Positions 23,543-34,290 are shown, counted from the stretch's first letter. The stretch is 60,116 nt of DNA from Nemertoderma westbladi (GCA_032718475.1 JAUCBJ010008849.1:1-60116); one strand, 5' to 3'. Notes: generated from the letters alone by a model not told the origin. Made by a program: numbers and translations.

Positions 23543-24477
23543 CGCTCCATGAAAACAGGATATTATCGTGCATAAAATATACGGTTTTCACCAATAATCA
23601 ATCAAACTATAGAATACTTAGGGCGTACTTACATATTTACAATTAAATTTCAAACAATACTTCCTTTCTACATAATGATTCGATACAAAATAATTACAAA
23701 TTCAAACTTTACGTAGTTAAGGCTTTACTAAGTAAGTACAATATAAATCTAAATTAAATTCACCAATATAAATCTATTGCATCTCAATATTGCATAAATT
23801 CAAACAATTACAAATACAAATAAATGAAAACAATAAGAAAGGCTCGCGAGTCTTCCATCTACTATTGCATCTCAAATATTGCATAAATTCAAATAATTAC
23901 AAATACTTTCGTGCCTAAATGTAGATTGCATAAGTTCGGAATAATTACAAATATGAGTCTTTCTAAGCACAAAACTTTCTAACTATAAAACTTTCTAAAT
24001 ACAAAATATAACACTTTACAAATGAAACTATAAGAAAGGCCCACGAGTCTTCCATCTACTCTTACTTTCTATTTCACTGTAAATACAAATACTACTTATA
24101 AGATATAAATTGCATAATATTCGGAACAATATAAATTGCATAAGTTCGGAATAATCACAAATATAAAATATAAATCTTACAAAATATAAGTCTTACTAAA
24201 TATAAATCTTACTAAATATAAGTTTTTCCAGAATACAAAACTTACTAAATATAAAACATATAATTTAAATAAATCACAAATTCACAAGAAAGGCTCACGA
24301 GTCTTCCGTCCACCCTTGCCCTCCCTTTTATCGCTTTGTTGATCGAGCCCTGCCGCGTCCTCGAAAACTGCGCACAGGTGACTTTGCTCGCGATATGGGA
24401 CTCGTGGGGCGAGTCACTGGTTTTGTTTGGACGTTGAGAGACGGTGCGACTATTTCCTCGCAAATTCGTCTATTTAG
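23543..24477 (-). other. AT-rich noncoding tail before the 3' LTR
   Basis: No coding frame. The tail has short repeats of the type ctaaatataaa/ttgcataa(a)ttc and three copies of the dispersed 16-bp motif (23,841, 24,038, 24,292). A clear polypurine tract adjacent to the LTR is not visible; the nearest candidate is catggagcg. Confidence 0.7.
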
Positions 24478-25681
24478 CCACTTGTGTCCTTCTGGGCTCC
24501 TCCCCGAGGCGCACCCACGAGGCGGACACCTTTCCACCACCCCTGGGGCCAGTCCGACTGCTTGTTATTATCAGACCGGGCCGGAGGGTGGCCTGATGCT
24601 TCCCGGGTTCTGTTTTCGGTCCCCCGATCACACCAGCACAGCTCGTCGAACGTGTAGCCAGATGGGCGGCTACTGTCAACTTACTGTGGCCTGACTGTAC
24701 ATTGAGCCAACTCAAAGTATAACAAAGAGTCAACCGGCAGGTGGACCAGTCGATAGCGATCGAGCACCAAGGTCGCCCTTGGGCCTAACCGACGGTCTTG
24801 TCCCATGTGGGCTTGCGCTACCCAACATGGAATTTTGACTCGTTTTCACCTGCCTCGCCGGCAATATTGAGGGGAAGTAAGTTCCACAAACAATATTGAC
24901 TAGCTCGAAAGCTAGGAACAAGTAACCACTTACCCGTCCTGTACACGTGTACTCAACAGATGTTCACGAAATCAAGTACACTACGGTAAACACAAAATCT
25001 GACACATACCATGCACACACAGATGACATAATCGGGTAAGACGAAATCGGGGTCAAAATCGGGAAAGACAAAATCGGAGGGGACAAAATTGTATCGACCA
25101 TTACCAAATCGAGAGTACCTTATTTTACCGACAAGGTAAAATAACTTTGTGTGCACAAAGTATGCTGGGGCGCAGTAAAGTATGGTCCTACTAATACCAG
25201 CGGCGTCTTGTCCAACTGGCAAGGGTTCCCATACCCACTCGCAGTGGCCACACATACAATCACGTGTACTCACGTACCTACAGCAACAGAAAGCTCAAAA
25301 CCCGAACAAATCCCAAAGACCAATCAGCTGAACATGGAGACAATAACATATAGTATCAAAAAAACGGAACAGCTGATGGCCAAAGGAACCCATCCAAGCC
25401 CCAAGCAAACTGCCACTGGTTTCTCACATACAAAACATAGTTCACACCACATGAGCCACAAATCACGCCATGCCACCACCCCTACTGTGTACAGGACTGG
25501 CAGTACGGCAACAGGCCGACTAGACGGTACCACGGCACCATGGCAATTCATGGTTCGTTAGACACGAGGGCCTTCAGTATCTCCCTTGCACTTAGGTTTG
25601 ATTTAACGTGCCCCCAGACCCTCACGAGTCCGCCGCCGCCTGTTTGGAACACCCCTATAGAGACCTCACCTCTTTGGGTAT
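24478..25681 (-). repeat. Internal long repeat, copy A
   Basis: About 1.2 kb, roughly 95% identical to copy B at 36,545-37,769 and in the same orientation. On the element strand it starts inside the last codons of ORF4b and ends in a relic of the gag N-terminus. Here an ATG frame at 24,733 runs in frame into the VSASWVRLG text and stops at 24,470. It contains a hairpin around 25,120-25,144 and GATTTTGTC-type short repeats. Confidence 0.92.
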
Positions 25682-27343
25682 CCCAAAACCTCGACCGATT
25701 CCTCGTGACCGATCAGTTGTCACTACAGTTGGTAGAACGTCTGGGAACGCGCGAGAAGCGGACGACACAGACCCAAGAGTAGCTTGCGCCCCCTGTTGAT
25801 CAGCTGGTGTATGTCCCGATCCTCCTGTTGGTTCTCTAGGAAGCGATACCGTATCCCGAGTAATTCGAATGGTCGGCTCAACTCCCTTGCGTTCTTCTAT
25901 ATTAATAGACTTCTTTAACTGTTGGCCCACTTTCTGGACCCGTATGATCCTACCCTGTCCGTCCTCCCGAGGGTGACGTGCAGACGGCGCAACCGGAGTG
26001 GCTGGTATATTTGTCGCCTCTAGGACCTCCTCTTCCTCGAATACGCTCGCTCGTATACGTTTATGGTAAAACGCGGCTCGGTACGCCCATGCGACGGTTA
26101 ACCAAGCTCCTTTGTTCCGCTTTTCAGTTCGGAAACGATCGAATTCACCATACGTAATGCGATTAACGACTTTCTGAAAATTCCACGTGTTTTTGTTATC
26201 CGGGTGAATCTGTAGTAGATACTCGCGCACTACTCGGAATCCGCTGTCGTGGGGCAAAATATCGACTACCTCGATAAGTTCGTCATATTGGGGCATAGCG
26301 GAGATATATCCTTCCGACATCATCGTTTGAGGATTTACCACCCAAAATCCGAGATGCGCTCTCATCGGAAACCGTCTTCTTTGTGCCGATACATGTTCGT
26401 CGGCTAAATCTTCCCACTCATCAAATAACTTCCTCACGAGTTTTACAGATTCGTGTTCATAAGGTATGTCTCTTAGTTGGCATTCAGATGCTCGATGTCC
26501 TTTTATATTGCAATAAGTACATTGAGCCATAAATCTCCAGCAAGTATAAAAGGTATGAGACCCTTGATCCCCACACCATCCACAGATTAGCTGAGTCGTA
26601 GTAATGTGCTTTCCACTGCACTTTGTCATATGATGTCCAGCGACGCCACATTTACCACACATCGTATTGGCAGGGTACCACACTCGTTCGTATATAAGAT
26701 CTCCAATCGGTCGAGCGCTTCCGCCCACACTATAATCGTAATCATCTGGATCTATGGGTTGGTAGGTTTCTGAAGGTTGTATACAAACTATAGCATCTGT
26801 TGCTTCAAGTTGTCGAATCTCCGTCTGAGATTTCTTCGGGAGGTTCCTTTCTATCTCAAGAAGTTCCTCTAAAGGATCGTCAGTGATCGTAGTAGTTACT
26901 TCGAAATCATCACCGAGGTGACCGATAGGCGCGCGCGTCTGCCGTGATTCTTCCGTAATCTCCACGATACGTTCTCCTTCATAGGGTAACAATGTAAACA
27001 TAGATGGTCTTTCGATAAGAGATCCCGCACAGCGAAGATACACGTCTCGAAATATACTAAATCCTGCCCGAGTAAAGGCATTACACTGAGCGTCGGAGTT
27101 GTAGAAGGGTTTAAGGAATCGTCTAAACACGTCGGTACGAATTCTCCCTTCCATGTAGAACGTATGATCTTCTCCGAGACAAAGTGGATGTCTTTTGAGA
27201 GTCCGAGACACAATGTCGGCGATTAGGCAAACATTCACTGACGACTCTATTGCTAAATAATATTGTAAGACCGCTCTTGGAGGTGACGTAATAGCCCAAT
27301 ACACGCATCCTCTCCATTTAAGCTGTGATTCAAACTCACTCAT
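25655..27343 (-). CDS. ORF4b: zinc-knuckle protein of the giant retroelement
   Basis: 562 codons from the first ATG after an in-frame TAA; the same frame continues upstream into ORF4a. At about residues 225-285 there are three knuckles in a row: CGKCGVAGHHMTKC and CTYCNIKGHRASEC fit CX2CX4HX4C, and CGWCGDQGSHTFYTC has one extra spacer residue. Such knuckles bind single-stranded nucleic acid, so a nucleocapsid-like role is likely. The rest is not a family that I recognise. No signal peptide or membrane segment is visible, so it is not an envelope despite its env-like position. The end overlaps the first bases of internal repeat A. Expression is probably by readthrough of the TAA or from a separate spliced RNA. 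Confidence 0.8.
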   Translation of the reverse strand: MSEFESQLKWRGCVYWAITSPPRAVLQYYLAIESSVNVCLIADIVSRTLKRHPLCLGEDHTFYMEGRIRTDVFRRFLKPFYNSDAQCNAFTRAGFSIFRDVYLRCAGSLIERPSMFTLLPYEGERIVEITEESRQTRAPIGHLGDDFEVTTTITDDPLEELLEIERNLPKKSQTEIRQLEATDAIVCIQPSETYQPIDPDDYDYSVGGSARPIGDLIYERVWYPANTMCGKCGVAGHHMTKCSGKHITTTQLICGWCGDQGSHTFYTCWRFMAQCTYCNIKGHRASECQLRDIPYEHESVKLVRKLFDEWEDLADEHVSAQRRRFPMRAHLGFWVVNPQTMMSEGYISAMPQYDELIEVVDILPHDSGFRVVREYLLQIHPDNKNTWNFQKVVNRITYGEFDRFRTEKRNKGAWLTVAWAYRAAFYHKRIRASVFEEEEVLEATNIPATPVAPSARHPREDGQGRIIRVQKVGQQLKKSINIEERKGVEPTIRITRDTVSLPREPTGGSGHTPADQQGAQATLGSVSSASRAFPDVLPTVVTTDRSRGIGRGFGIPKEVRSL

Positions 27344-27478
27344 ATCTGGAGTATCACCTTCTCCATAAGTCTCAATATACTTGTTCCTCTTACTTTCCTT
27401 ATAATCCCAATTGAATAACAGGTAGGAAATGTATCCAGTTCCAGTCTTCTGAGTATTGTACTCACGAAAATATCCCTG

Positions 27479-29254
27479 TTATATAGACCACAAAATAAGA
27501 GGTCGAGTGTCGACGTAAGGTATCGGTAGTCGGTCATCGCTGTCCGTCATGCCGGCGAAGTCGCTAATTAAGTCCTCCCTTACTCCCGATCCAATCTTTA
27601 CAACAGTTTTATCTAAAATCATGTTTCTTACCATCTTCGGTAGCATTCTAGCGTCGATATTACAAGCTTGGTCCATCTTCTTTACTATGTCGGTGATAAG
27701 ATGGTGTCGCTTTGTATTCGCTGGAGGTATCGGCATTCGTTTGTCGCTCCTCTGTCTACTGAAAACGTGCAGGACTCCGTCCGCCGCTCTAATTTGTATA
27801 GTCTTAGAAGTCAAACTCTGTTGATGACTGCCGCCCTCGTTATCGTAAAACATGTAACCATTTTCCTGAAACAATCTAAACGTCCTATTCCATTCATCCA
27901 ACAATTCTTCCGAAGGTTGCCAAATCTTCTCTATATCCTTATCATCTTCGAAATGAATAACCTTACCTCGCCAATCCGCGGCAATATCTGTATCCGACTC
28001 GAAGGTTCCGGTTCCTATCCATAAACGAATCGTCTTGGTTAAATATCCTTTTAGATTACTCGGAGCTATATCGGCACCAGCTCTATCCAGTTCCTTAAAG
28101 TCTTGAATATGAGGTGGAACGTTGTACACGACCTTTTGAGTAATATGTCTACGTAAATCATATATCTTACTCATATCGCTGAAAACAACTGCAGGAAGAA
28201 ACTCCAAGTTTGAAATGATTTCTGGATGATCCACGATGGGTATTTCGTACGTCGTATCCTGTCGGACTGGTATACTAATAGGAAAATTGAGTGTTGTACT
28301 CAATGGTTTCGTAGTTGAAGTACTATACGGTTGCATTTCTCTTGTCCTTTCCGGGGATGCAATCTGTAGTCTCTGAATAACGTTTTGAGCAAAGTTTATG
28401 CTCTCGAAAACTTCCGGTGTCATCTCCTTAGCTGGAGTTTGATCGTGTGACGTCCAATGGTAAGGTAGGCTCGCGAGTCTTCCGCCCCATTCTTCCATCT
28501 CACCTTTCTCGAAAGCCTTGTAGGCTCTGTATAGGCTAAGAGCTTCTTTCTTTTCGCGGGTTGACTGATTTGCCTCGTCCAGCGTAAGTTCAAATACATC
28601 GGGTTCAACAACCTTAGGTGGGTAAATGACAGTTTCTCCCGCCTTTGGTCCGGTCATAGCAAAAGAATGATATGGATTCGATAAAGGATACCCTCCTTCC
28701 TGGTAGCGTAGTTGTTGATGGTTCGAACACCTCGCAAATATCGGTTCGGGATTTTCCTTATTCAAACGCATCGGAATCGCATTTCGTTGTTCGCGCATAC
28801 AAGAACCGCATTGATAATAAAGTTTATAAACTGAAAATGCTTCTTTGGTTTCTCTATCGTCCCCTCGAGTTCGTCTGTAAAGGTGCATTCCATCAAATTC
28901 ATCTCTTACCGCGGGCATAGGTTCGTGCGCCTTCAGGTATTGCATGGTATGATACAAACGACTAATTTCAGTATCGGGGTCTTCGCTAATGTCTCCCGTA
29001 TCACACAAAGCGTCGTACGGGTAAAGTTCGTTGAAGGTTTTGCGCAAACTTTCGATTCTTTCGTTTAATGCATTTTGCCTTCTCTTTAATACATTTGAGT
29101 CATATTTAGTTCTCGCGAGTTTCGCTGTACTTTCCGATAATTCCTTTATACCGAATATAGTGTAGTCCTTGGCTCCAAATCTTTCGAATGGCGCTGCTGC
29201 CTCCTCTTGGATATCATATCCCCATCTCGGCTCTCCTTGTATCCCTTTCTCCAT
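27479..29254 (-). CDS. ORF4a: unknown protein of the giant retroelement
   Basis: 591 codons ending at TAA 27,481-27,479, after which the same frame stays open through ORF4b (3,600 nt in total). I do not recognise the family. The protein is soluble-looking, mixed alpha/beta in composition, with a charged N-terminus, a CGSCMREQRN segment near residue 150 (only one CxxC pair, not a full finger) and no membrane segment. A copy of the dispersed 16-bp motif (28,468-28,483) is read here as GRLASLP. It starts 660 nt downstream of pol. The coherent frame and the position behind pol suggest an accessory structural or host-interaction protein, but no function can be assigned. Confidence 0.75.
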   Translation of the reverse strand: MEKGIQGEPRWGYDIQEEAAAPFERFGAKDYTIFGIKELSESTAKLARTKYDSNVLKRRQNALNERIESLRKTFNELYPYDALCDTGDISEDPDTEISRLYHTMQYLKAHEPMPAVRDEFDGMHLYRRTRGDDRETKEAFSVYKLYYQCGSCMREQRNAIPMRLNKENPEPIFARCSNHQQLRYQEGGYPLSNPYHSFAMTGPKAGETVIYPPKVVEPDVFELTLDEANQSTREKKEALSLYRAYKAFEKGEMEEWGGRLASLPYHWTSHDQTPAKEMTPEVFESINFAQNVIQRLQIASPERTREMQPYSTSTTKPLSTTLNFPISIPVRQDTTYEIPIVDHPEIISNLEFLPAVVFSDMSKIYDLRRHITQKVVYNVPPHIQDFKELDRAGADIAPSNLKGYLTKTIRLWIGTGTFESDTDIAADWRGKVIHFEDDKDIEKIWQPSEELLDEWNRTFRLFQENGYMFYDNEGGSHQQSLTSKTIQIRAADGVLHVFSRQRSDKRMPIPPANTKRHHLITDIVKKMDQACNIDARMLPKMVRNMILDKTVVKIGSGVREDLISDFAGMTDSDDRLPIPYVDTRPLILWSI

Positions 29255-29915
29255 AATTAGGGGTGTAGTTACATAATCATTACTACTAGAGGGAATACAA
29301 CAGAGTTTGTAGTTAGTTGTGAGGAGACGTGAGAGTTTCGTCTGCCCTTTGGGCTCGACAACGCTCTAACCTCCTACCCATAGCCTAAGATCTAGGGTTT
29401 CTTTAATGACACGCTGCTTCTTATCTAAAATTTTTTGCCGAAGTAAAAACGAATTTGGGCTAAACTGGCTGTGAGTCTAAAATACTCACCTTTTGATCCC
29501 AAACTATTATCAGAAAATAAGCAATCAAGAATTAGTAATAAATATAGGGGAGTCTATTTATTGACGTAACTTATTGAAACAAGACCGTGTAAAATTTAAT
29601 TAAAATTTTAAGAAAGGCTCGCAAGTCTTCCTCTCTTGTTTTTCTAATTTTAAGTTCCACCCGACTGTACCCTGAAATCTATTCACTGGAGAAAATTTTA
29701 AAAATTTTTCAAATCCAAATGGATTGTCTAAAATTTCGAAAATGTCTCAATATTGTGAGTTCCAAGTAGAATTCCATTTCTTATACCTACAAATCCCGCT
29801 CCTATGTGATACATAAGGGTACTACCCTCAATGTTCACATATAAAGACAATGGAATTCTACCGCTGTCCTTACTACGGTGTACAGGTACGTGGAAATCTA
29901 TTTGTAAACTCCTAA
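29255..29915 (-). other. Noncoding spacer between pol and ORF4a
   Basis: No open frame. It contains one copy of the dispersed motif (29,616-29,631) and GAGTATTTTAGACTCACAGCC-like AT-rich text. A separate promoter or splice acceptor for ORF4a might lie here; none is obvious. Confidence 0.6.
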
Positions 29916-32900
29916 TTATTTACTAGTATTAGGTGGAGATTTGTAGTCTCCAGACTCGTTACGAGTCTCTTCAAGAAGTACGAGACGTTGAGTCGGTCTG
30001 TCTACTGTACGACCGTCAATTGTCCGTACCGTCACAGTTCTTGTCACTCCATCCATAGATGGATGTGTGGCTAAAATTACACCTGTTATCCAGAAGCGTC
30101 TTTTTAGATTCACTTCCGCTAACAGCACGTGATCTCCCGGCTTTAATGCGCGGGTGTTATTATACCAAGTTGTTCTGGCAGAAATAGAGGGCAAATAATG
30201 GTTTTGCCATATTTCCCAGAATTTGTTAGCCAGTAGTTGCGTGATTTTCCACGCTTTTCTACCGTAGCTATCGCCTTCTATTGGAATAGAAATAGGCGTT
30301 AATGTCATCGGTGCCTGCATTAGCAGGTGTGCCGGTGTCAAAGCAAACTGAGATTGTTTGTCATCGGGTACTAATACTATTGGTCTAGTATTTAGTATTG
30401 CCTCGATTTCAACAAACAGTGTTGTCAGTTGGTCGTCTGTCAATATGTGGTTTACTGGAATGACCTTTGCCATTGCCGTTTTGATAGATCTAATCAATCT
30501 CTCCCAGACTCCGCCTCTCCATGGACTATCTGGAGGATTAAACTTCCAAACAATCTTGTGAGGTTGTAGTTCGTTCGAGATTTGATCATGATCTAATTTC
30601 TTAAAGGCTCTAGCAATCTCATTCCGAGCACCAACAAAGTTTGTCCCTTGGTCTGAGTACAAGCATTTTACTAGTCCGCGTCTAGCGATAAATCGCCGCA
30701 ATGCTAGTATAAACGCGTTGGTGGAAAGATCCATCACACGTTCAATATGAACTGCCCTACTGGACATACATGTGAAAATCAGTCCCCAGCGTTTTACTAG
30801 TATACGTCCACGTTTCGTATGTATGGGACCAAAGCAATCAACTCCAGTCTCCGTAAAAGGTGGTCTGAGTGCTTGAAGTCGTGCTTGTGGAAGTTCACTC
30901 ATTTCTTGGGTACCTATTCTAGAATGTACCTTTTTACAAATAATACACGTACGTGTCACTGAACTTAACGCTTTACTGGGTCTAATTAATACAAATCTTG
31001 TACGTAAGTAGGAAAGACAGTGGTGTCTTCCAGCGTGTTTCAGATGTAAATGTGCGTCCAGTATCATTGCATGTTGTAGTTCGTGGTGTTGCGGTATTAT
31101 TATTGGGTATCTAAAGTTTGTGTTAAAGTCAATTTTTTGACAAATTAAGCCATTATAAATAATCGGACTCCAACTCAGTATTGGTGACGACTTGATTGGT
31201 TGACCTTGATTTATAGATGTGAATTCGCGTGCGAAATATCGCAGTTGGTAATGGCGAATTAATTTAATTTCACACCTGTCAATCTCAGCCAATGTAAGTC
31301 GACGTGTAAAGTCTCGTTTGCCTTTAACGTATTGTACAAAACGTACAATCCACGCTAATTTTCGGCAAGCTTTCGTCCAAGAATCTGTTAGGTTTACAAT
31401 ACGGTCGACGTGAGTATTTGTGACGTCATCAGGTAAGTCAATGGAGAATTTTGAAGGTTTTGAATTACTAGAAGGGCCCACGGGTCCGCCGGTAAGTATT
31501 CCCTTGTTGACTGTTGATCCGTCCGGGTCTACGAGTAATTTATCCTTCTTCGTCTTCTTACCTTGATTGTCGGTACTTTGTAAGTCGATCGTTAATGGTG
31601 GTTTGAACTCTATGGGGTCAGCAGGTTTCGGTAAACTTATTTTTCTGCCGATATTAATCCCAGGTCTCACCATAGGTTGCAAGTTTGGTATGTCTCTTGA
31701 GCGCAGAGTAACACCTGTATTTACATTAGCGTAGGTACTACCCACATCTGTAATACATGAGGTTTCACCGTGCTTATGGTTGCTCAAGTGTGTCAAAATT
31801 GGTAGTTTGTCAATACAAGGCCGCTCCAATAGGGAAACTGCGGCTTTACTGTTAGTCAATACATTACTAATGTCCGGTAGAACATTTTGTGATGTTTCTG
31901 ACAAAATGTCTAGTCGACTGTCTAGTAATGTGTCTGGCGATACGTCTGGTAACGTATCTGGTTGTTTGTCAACAGAAGGCCGCTCCAATAGGGAAACTGC
32001 GGCTTTACTATTTGTCAGTATGTCACTAGTGTCTGGTAGAACATTTTGTGACATGTCTGGCAAAATGTCTGGTTGACCGTCTAGTAACGTGTCTGGTTGA
32101 CCGTCTGGCGATATGTCTGGTGTAGAAAGGCTCGCAAGTCTTCCTCTCTTGACCTTTGAAGTTATATCTTTCCATTTCGCCTTCGGTTTTTTCTTGAGTT
32201 TTGCCGCCGTCATCTTTTTCTTTGCCTTCCCCTTTTTTGGTTTCTTGATTTCGGCGTCCTTAGGGATGGTGTTAGATTTGTTGTCGTATAACGGAGGCCA
32301 ATGTTGTATCGATTTCTGCAAGAATGGGGGTCCGTGTTGCCAAAATTCTTTGTTCTCAGGTTTACAGAATTCCTCAGGCATCATTCCTCGCAACGCAATA
32401 TCGGCTGGGTTTTGTGGTCCGGGACAATGTCGCCAATCTTCTTTTATTGAACGGTCTAGAATTTCCGCGCGACGGTTAGCTACGAATGTCTTGAATTCAA
32501 GTGTGTCGTTGTTTATGTAAAATAAAACCAACGTCGCGTCAGTCCAATAAAATATCTGTAAACTTGACTGTAGTTCTGTCTGTATAAGGTTCACGATGGT
32601 GGTTGACAGGGTTGCAGCTTGTAGCTCAGCTCGTGGTGTCGTCATATACTTAGTAGGCATTGTTTTTGCCTTAGAAGTAATGAGCGAAACATCGAATTCT
32701 TCTGAGTCTACTTGTCTGCGCAAGTACGCTGCCACACCAAAACCGTTGTCACTGGCGTCAGAAAAACAGTGTAATTCCAAGCTGTCAGGAAATGTTGTTT
32801 GTAATGGAAAGTAGACTCTGGGTATGGAATAATCCTCTAGCGAAGATAATTCTGCCTCCCAGGTCTTCCATAAGTCCACTTGGTCTGATGAGATCGGCTC

Positions 32901-34274
32901 GTCCCATGTCAGTCCATCCTTCCAAATACTGCGCATATAAATGCGGGCTTGCAGTATTATTGGACTGATGAATCCTAATGGATCGAACAATCGGCTCAAT
33001 TTTGACAAGCATGATCTCTTTGTCAGTTTGTTTTCTTGACTGTCCAGTCTCACTTTCACTCGAAAGTTGTCCGTGTTTGGGTCCCAAAAGAGCCCCAACA
33101 CCTTGGTCGTCGGTAGTGGTTCGAACTCTAGGTCTATGTCACCACCTCCACGCTCAGTCGTTCCGAATGAGTCTACTAATTCGGCACTGTTTGAGGCGAA
33201 TTTGGTGAGGTTAAAACCTCCGCCCACTAAGCAGTCCCGTAATTGATGTGCTACTGTTGTAGCACGTTCTACTGTGTCGCAACTCTGTAAGCCGTCGTCG
33301 ACGTAAAAGTCACGTTCCACAATCCTAATTATCTCTGGGTCATACAGGTGTTTCTGATCCCTAGCGGCTTGTTTTAGGGCATACATGGTACAGTTTGGGC
33401 TGTCCCTGGCACCGAAAACGCGAACTTGCATTTGGTAAGTCGCCGGTGGTAGACTTAAGTCTCCTTCCGGGTACCAGAGGAACCGCAAACTGTCTCTGTC
33501 TCGCTCTAACGCTCTCACTTGGTGAAACATCGCTTCAACGTCACAAGTAAAAGCTACTTGACGCTGACGGAAGCGCATAATCACCCCCATAAGATAATTA
33601 TTCATGTTTGGTCCATCCATCAACTCACTATTGAGGGACATTCCCTCAAACAGAGCCGCACAGTCATTGACTACACGTACTTTGTCTGGTTTGTCGGGGT
33701 GTCTCACAAAGTGATGTGGCAAGTAATATGTTTGGTCAGTCACTATCTCCGGGTTAGTCATTCGGATAGCGTATCCCTTAGTCAAATACGTCTCCATCTG
33801 AGTGTTATACTGCAGATGGGCTTTCTCGTCCTTTAATAGACGTTGTCGTATTGAGTGTAGACGTCTTAAGGCTAGTGGATAGTTGTTTATGAGTTTAGGA
33901 CTTTGGCTACGCCATAACATCCCTACCTCATAATGTCCGTCTTTCGTCTGGCGGATAGTATCTTCCATGATCTTCAGAGATTGTTTCTCCTGTTCTGACA
34001 TACATGGTTCGTAGCTACCAGGTTCAGCTGTATCTTGTTCTAACCACCTGATAGTCTTCTCCGTTAATTCTTTGTCCAGTGCAGCTTGTTCCACTTGATG
34101 ATTTCTCAACGCGTCATCATCGATATCGACGGGCATTGTTGAGGTTATTGGGGTAGGTAGACTCGCAAGCCTTCCGGCGTTATCATCTGTCGTCGATGGA
34201 ATCTCTAGCTGACTCGTCTTCTCCCCAAGTTCTAAACTCACCTGGTGGATTAGCTGCTCCTTGTGACTTATCAT
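29916..34274 (-). CDS. pol: BEL/Pao-type reverse transcriptase, RNase H and integrase
   Basis: 1,452 codons. The reverse transcriptase spans about residues 150-450 with catalytic FYVDDGL near 325. RNase H starts near 503 (CFSDASDNGFG, later PRAELQAA). Then comes an unusually long, lysine- and proline/aspartate-rich linker of ~350 residues with an internal 159-bp duplication. Integrase follows: an HHCC region near 1,070-1,120 (HLKHAGRHH...CIICKK), then GVDCFGP, YSDQGTNFVGA and the BEL-typical WRGGVWERLIRS. The pol frame is already open upstream of its ATG and overlaps the end of gag in the +1 frame. Motif copies at 34,160 and 32,129 are read as GRLASL. All catalytic residues that I can check are present, so it appears competent. 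Confidence 0.95.
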   Translation of the reverse strand: MISHKEQLIHQVSLELGEKTSQLEIPSTTDDNAGRLASLPTPITSTMPVDIDDDALRNHQVEQAALDKELTEKTIRWLEQDTAEPGSYEPCMSEQEKQSLKIMEDTIRQTKDGHYEVGMLWRSQSPKLINNYPLALRRLHSIRQRLLKDEKAHLQYNTQMETYLTKGYAIRMTNPEIVTDQTYYLPHHFVRHPDKPDKVRVVNDCAALFEGMSLNSELMDGPNMNNYLMGVIMRFRQRQVAFTCDVEAMFHQVRALERDRDSLRFLWYPEGDLSLPPATYQMQVRVFGARDSPNCTMYALKQAARDQKHLYDPEIIRIVERDFYVDDGLQSCDTVERATTVAHQLRDCLVGGGFNLTKFASNSAELVDSFGTTERGGGDIDLEFEPLPTTKVLGLFWDPNTDNFRVKVRLDSQENKLTKRSCLSKLSRLFDPLGFISPIILQARIYMRSIWKDGLTWDEPISSDQVDLWKTWEAELSSLEDYSIPRVYFPLQTTFPDSLELHCFSDASDNGFGVAAYLRRQVDSEEFDVSLITSKAKTMPTKYMTTPRAELQAATLSTTIVNLIQTELQSSLQIFYWTDATLVLFYINNDTLEFKTFVANRRAEILDRSIKEDWRHCPGPQNPADIALRGMMPEEFCKPENKEFWQHGPPFLQKSIQHWPPLYDNKSNTIPKDAEIKKPKKGKAKKKMTAAKLKKKPKAKWKDITSKVKRGRLASLSTPDISPDGQPDTLLDGQPDILPDMSQNVLPDTSDILTNSKAAVSLLERPSVDKQPDTLPDVSPDTLLDSRLDILSETSQNVLPDISNVLTNSKAAVSLLERPCIDKLPILTHLSNHKHGETSCITDVGSTYANVNTGVTLRSRDIPNLQPMVRPGINIGRKISLPKPADPIEFKPPLTIDLQSTDNQGKKTKKDKLLVDPDGSTVNKGILTGGPVGPSSNSKPSKFSIDLPDDVTNTHVDRIVNLTDSWTKACRKLAWIVRFVQYVKGKRDFTRRLTLAEIDRCEIKLIRHYQLRYFAREFTSINQGQPIKSSPILSWSPIIYNGLICQKIDFNTNFRYPIIIPQHHELQHAMILDAHLHLKHAGRHHCLSYLRTRFVLIRPSKALSSVTRTCIICKKVHSRIGTQEMSELPQARLQALRPPFTETGVDCFGPIHTKRGRILVKRWGLIFTCMSSRAVHIERVMDLSTNAFILALRRFIARRGLVKCLYSDQGTNFVGARNEIARAFKKLDHDQISNELQPHKIVWKFNPPDSPWRGGVWERLIRSIKTAMAKVIPVNHILTDDQLTTLFVEIEAILNTRPIVLVPDDKQSQFALTPAHLLMQAPMTLTPISIPIEGDSYGRKAWKITQLLANKFWEIWQNHYLPSISARTTWYNNTRALKPGDHVLLAEVNLKRRFWITGVILATHPSMDGVTRTVTVRTIDGRTVDRPTQRLVLLEETRNESGDYKSPPNTSK
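31795..32120 (-). repeat. 159-bp in-frame duplication in the pol linker
   Basis: CCGCTCCAATAGGGAAACTG and its surroundings occur at 31,821 and 31,980. Both copies encode NSKAAVSLLERP between short PD-rich repeats. The duplication lengthens the region between RNase H and integrase. Confidence 0.9.
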
Positions 34275-34290
34275 ACTAGTTACACGTCTG

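Noticed and set aside
26896-27213. Other-frame ORFs overlapping the giant element ORFs
   Set aside because: They are short, lack recognisable motifs, and lie wholly within larger motif-bearing frames.
25655-29254. ORF4a/4b as a retroviral-type envelope
   Set aside because: The position after pol suggested it, but I see no signal peptide, transmembrane segment or cysteine-rich ectodomain pattern, and zinc knuckles point to a nucleic-acid-binding protein.
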